This document shows, in pieces, positions 7,005 through 7,617 of a stretch of 7,617 nucleotides of DNA. The DNA comes from Candidatus Rokuibacteriota bacterium (GTDB lineage Bacteria > Methylomirabilota > Methylomirabilia > Rokubacteriales > JACPHL01), in the NCBI GenBank assembly GCA_016188625.1, contig JACPHL010000061.1, positions 1-7,617 on the forward strand, written 5' to 3'. Every line of letters begins with the position of its first letter. The stretch's first letter is position 1. The position numbers and the translations under genes were made by a program. A model generated the notes under the pieces. That model ran no database searches, was not told the origin of the DNA, and was given only the letters and a program-made list of their open reading frames with translations.

Positions 7005-7617
7005 GCCCGGCCCTCCCGGAGATCGACCACCGTCACCCCGCCGCCCCCCTCGCGGGGGGCCCCGGTGCGGAAGGCGGCGACGAAGGGGTGCTCCCGGAGG
7101 AGCCGTTCCACGGTCCGCCGGAGGGCCCCGGTCCCCTTGCCGTGGACGAGCCGGACCGCGTCGTGGCCGGCCAGGACGGCGGCGTCGAGGAACTTCTCCA
7201 CCGCGCCCCTGGCCCTGGATGGGGGCGGGCGGGGTGGTGGCGCGGCCCGGGGCCTGGACCACCTCGCCCCGCGGGACCCGGACGGTCAGGCTCCCCGCCT
7301 GAACGGTCACCAGGCCGTCGGCCTCCGCGACGAGCCGGCCGCGGAGCCCGAGCCCGGGGACCAGGACCTCGCCGGCGAGCGGGGCGTCGTCCCCGGTCGC
7401 GGCCGGCTGGGGGACGGCCTCCTCGAGCCGCCGGAGCCGCTGATAGGCTTCCTGGAGGCGTCGGCGGGAGGCCTCCTGGGCCTTGAGCGCGGCCAGTTCG
7501 TGCCCCACCTGACGGCGCGCCTCGGCGACCAGCTCCCGGGCCTGGCGCCGCGCCTCGGCCCGGAGCCGCTCGGCCTCTGCCTCGGCCCGCGCCCGCTCCT
7601 CGCGGGCCGCCCCGCGC
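7001..7617 (-). pseudogene. mutS2: MutS2 3' portion, with deletion and frameshift in the Smr domain (partial at right edge)
   Basis: MutS2 is an ATPase with a C-terminal Smr nuclease domain that acts on branched DNA or stalled ribosomes in different bacteria. From the right edge one frame encodes an EERARAEAEAERLRAEARRQ-type coiled coil (7617 to about 7420). It is followed by a beta-rich stretch with GEVLVPGLGLRGRLVAEADG and LTVRVPRGEVVQAPG, ending near 7242. A different frame then gives VEKFLDAAVLAGHDAVRLVH and GKGTGALRRTVERLLREHP to [12 protein letters not shown], stop 7001-7003, which is the second part of an Smr domain with its HGKGTG loop. The expected Smr opening (a LDLRG-type motif and first helix) is missing and the frame changes between about 7242 and 7201. 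The ATPase part lies beyond the window. Because of the shift the upstream frame runs on into dnaG. It may be a real lesion or a sequence error. Confidence 0.82.

Noticed and set aside
7088-7486. + strand frame of 132 codons opposite mutS2
   Set aside because: It is low-complexity G/P/R-rich sequence antisense to MutS2 homology.

Overview
This is a very GC-rich bacterial chromosome segment. Its gene content is core information processing: DNA primase, the housekeeping sigma factor, a CAT-anticodon tRNA, RNase P RNA, an RNase H-fold protein and the end of MutS2. The high G+C, the GTG starts and the type A RNase P RNA would fit lineages such as Methylomirabilota/Rokubacteria or other deep GC-rich Gram-negative groups. 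The sequence alone does not fix the phylum, so that placement is a guess.

Layout. On the + strand at the left are (a) an open frame running in from the left edge that fuses an N-terminal chorismate synthase piece (to about 184) to the C-terminal two thirds of a YeiH/UPF0324-type putative sulfate exporter (to 970), and (b) a 201-residue SRPBCC/START-like protein (1112-1717). Everything to the right is on the - strand. In transcription order it is mutS2 3' end (7617-7001) > dnaG (7004-5172) > rpoD (5175-3421) > a promoter > tRNA with anticodon CAT (3362-3288) > C4 zinc-ribbon coiled-coil protein (3279-2575) > RNase HI-like protein (2567-2145) > rnpB (2015-1697). mutS2/dnaG overlap as GTGA and dnaG/rpoD as ATGA, so these three look translationally coupled. 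A well-formed sigma-70 promoter with an extended -10 sits just before the tRNA and probably drives tRNA, zinc-ribbon gene and rnhA-like gene together. rnpB has a -10-like element of its own.

How the genes fit together: DnaG lays RNA primers, the RNase H-fold protein may remove RNA from hybrids, RpoD directs housekeeping transcription, and RNase P RNA matures the 5' ends of tRNAs such as the one encoded here.

The most striking point is that three normally well-conserved loci each lack an internal block. aroC is cut and joined in frame to yeiH. rnpB lacks the whole segment between helices P13 and P18, including the usual P14 and P15-P17 region. mutS2 lacks the start of its Smr domain and is frameshifted, which places it in frame with dnaG. 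Three such losses in 7.6 kb suggest either assembly or consensus collapse in a metagenome-derived sequence, or a genome with unusual deletions. I see no CRISPR array, insertion sequence, phage gene or clearly novel defence system.
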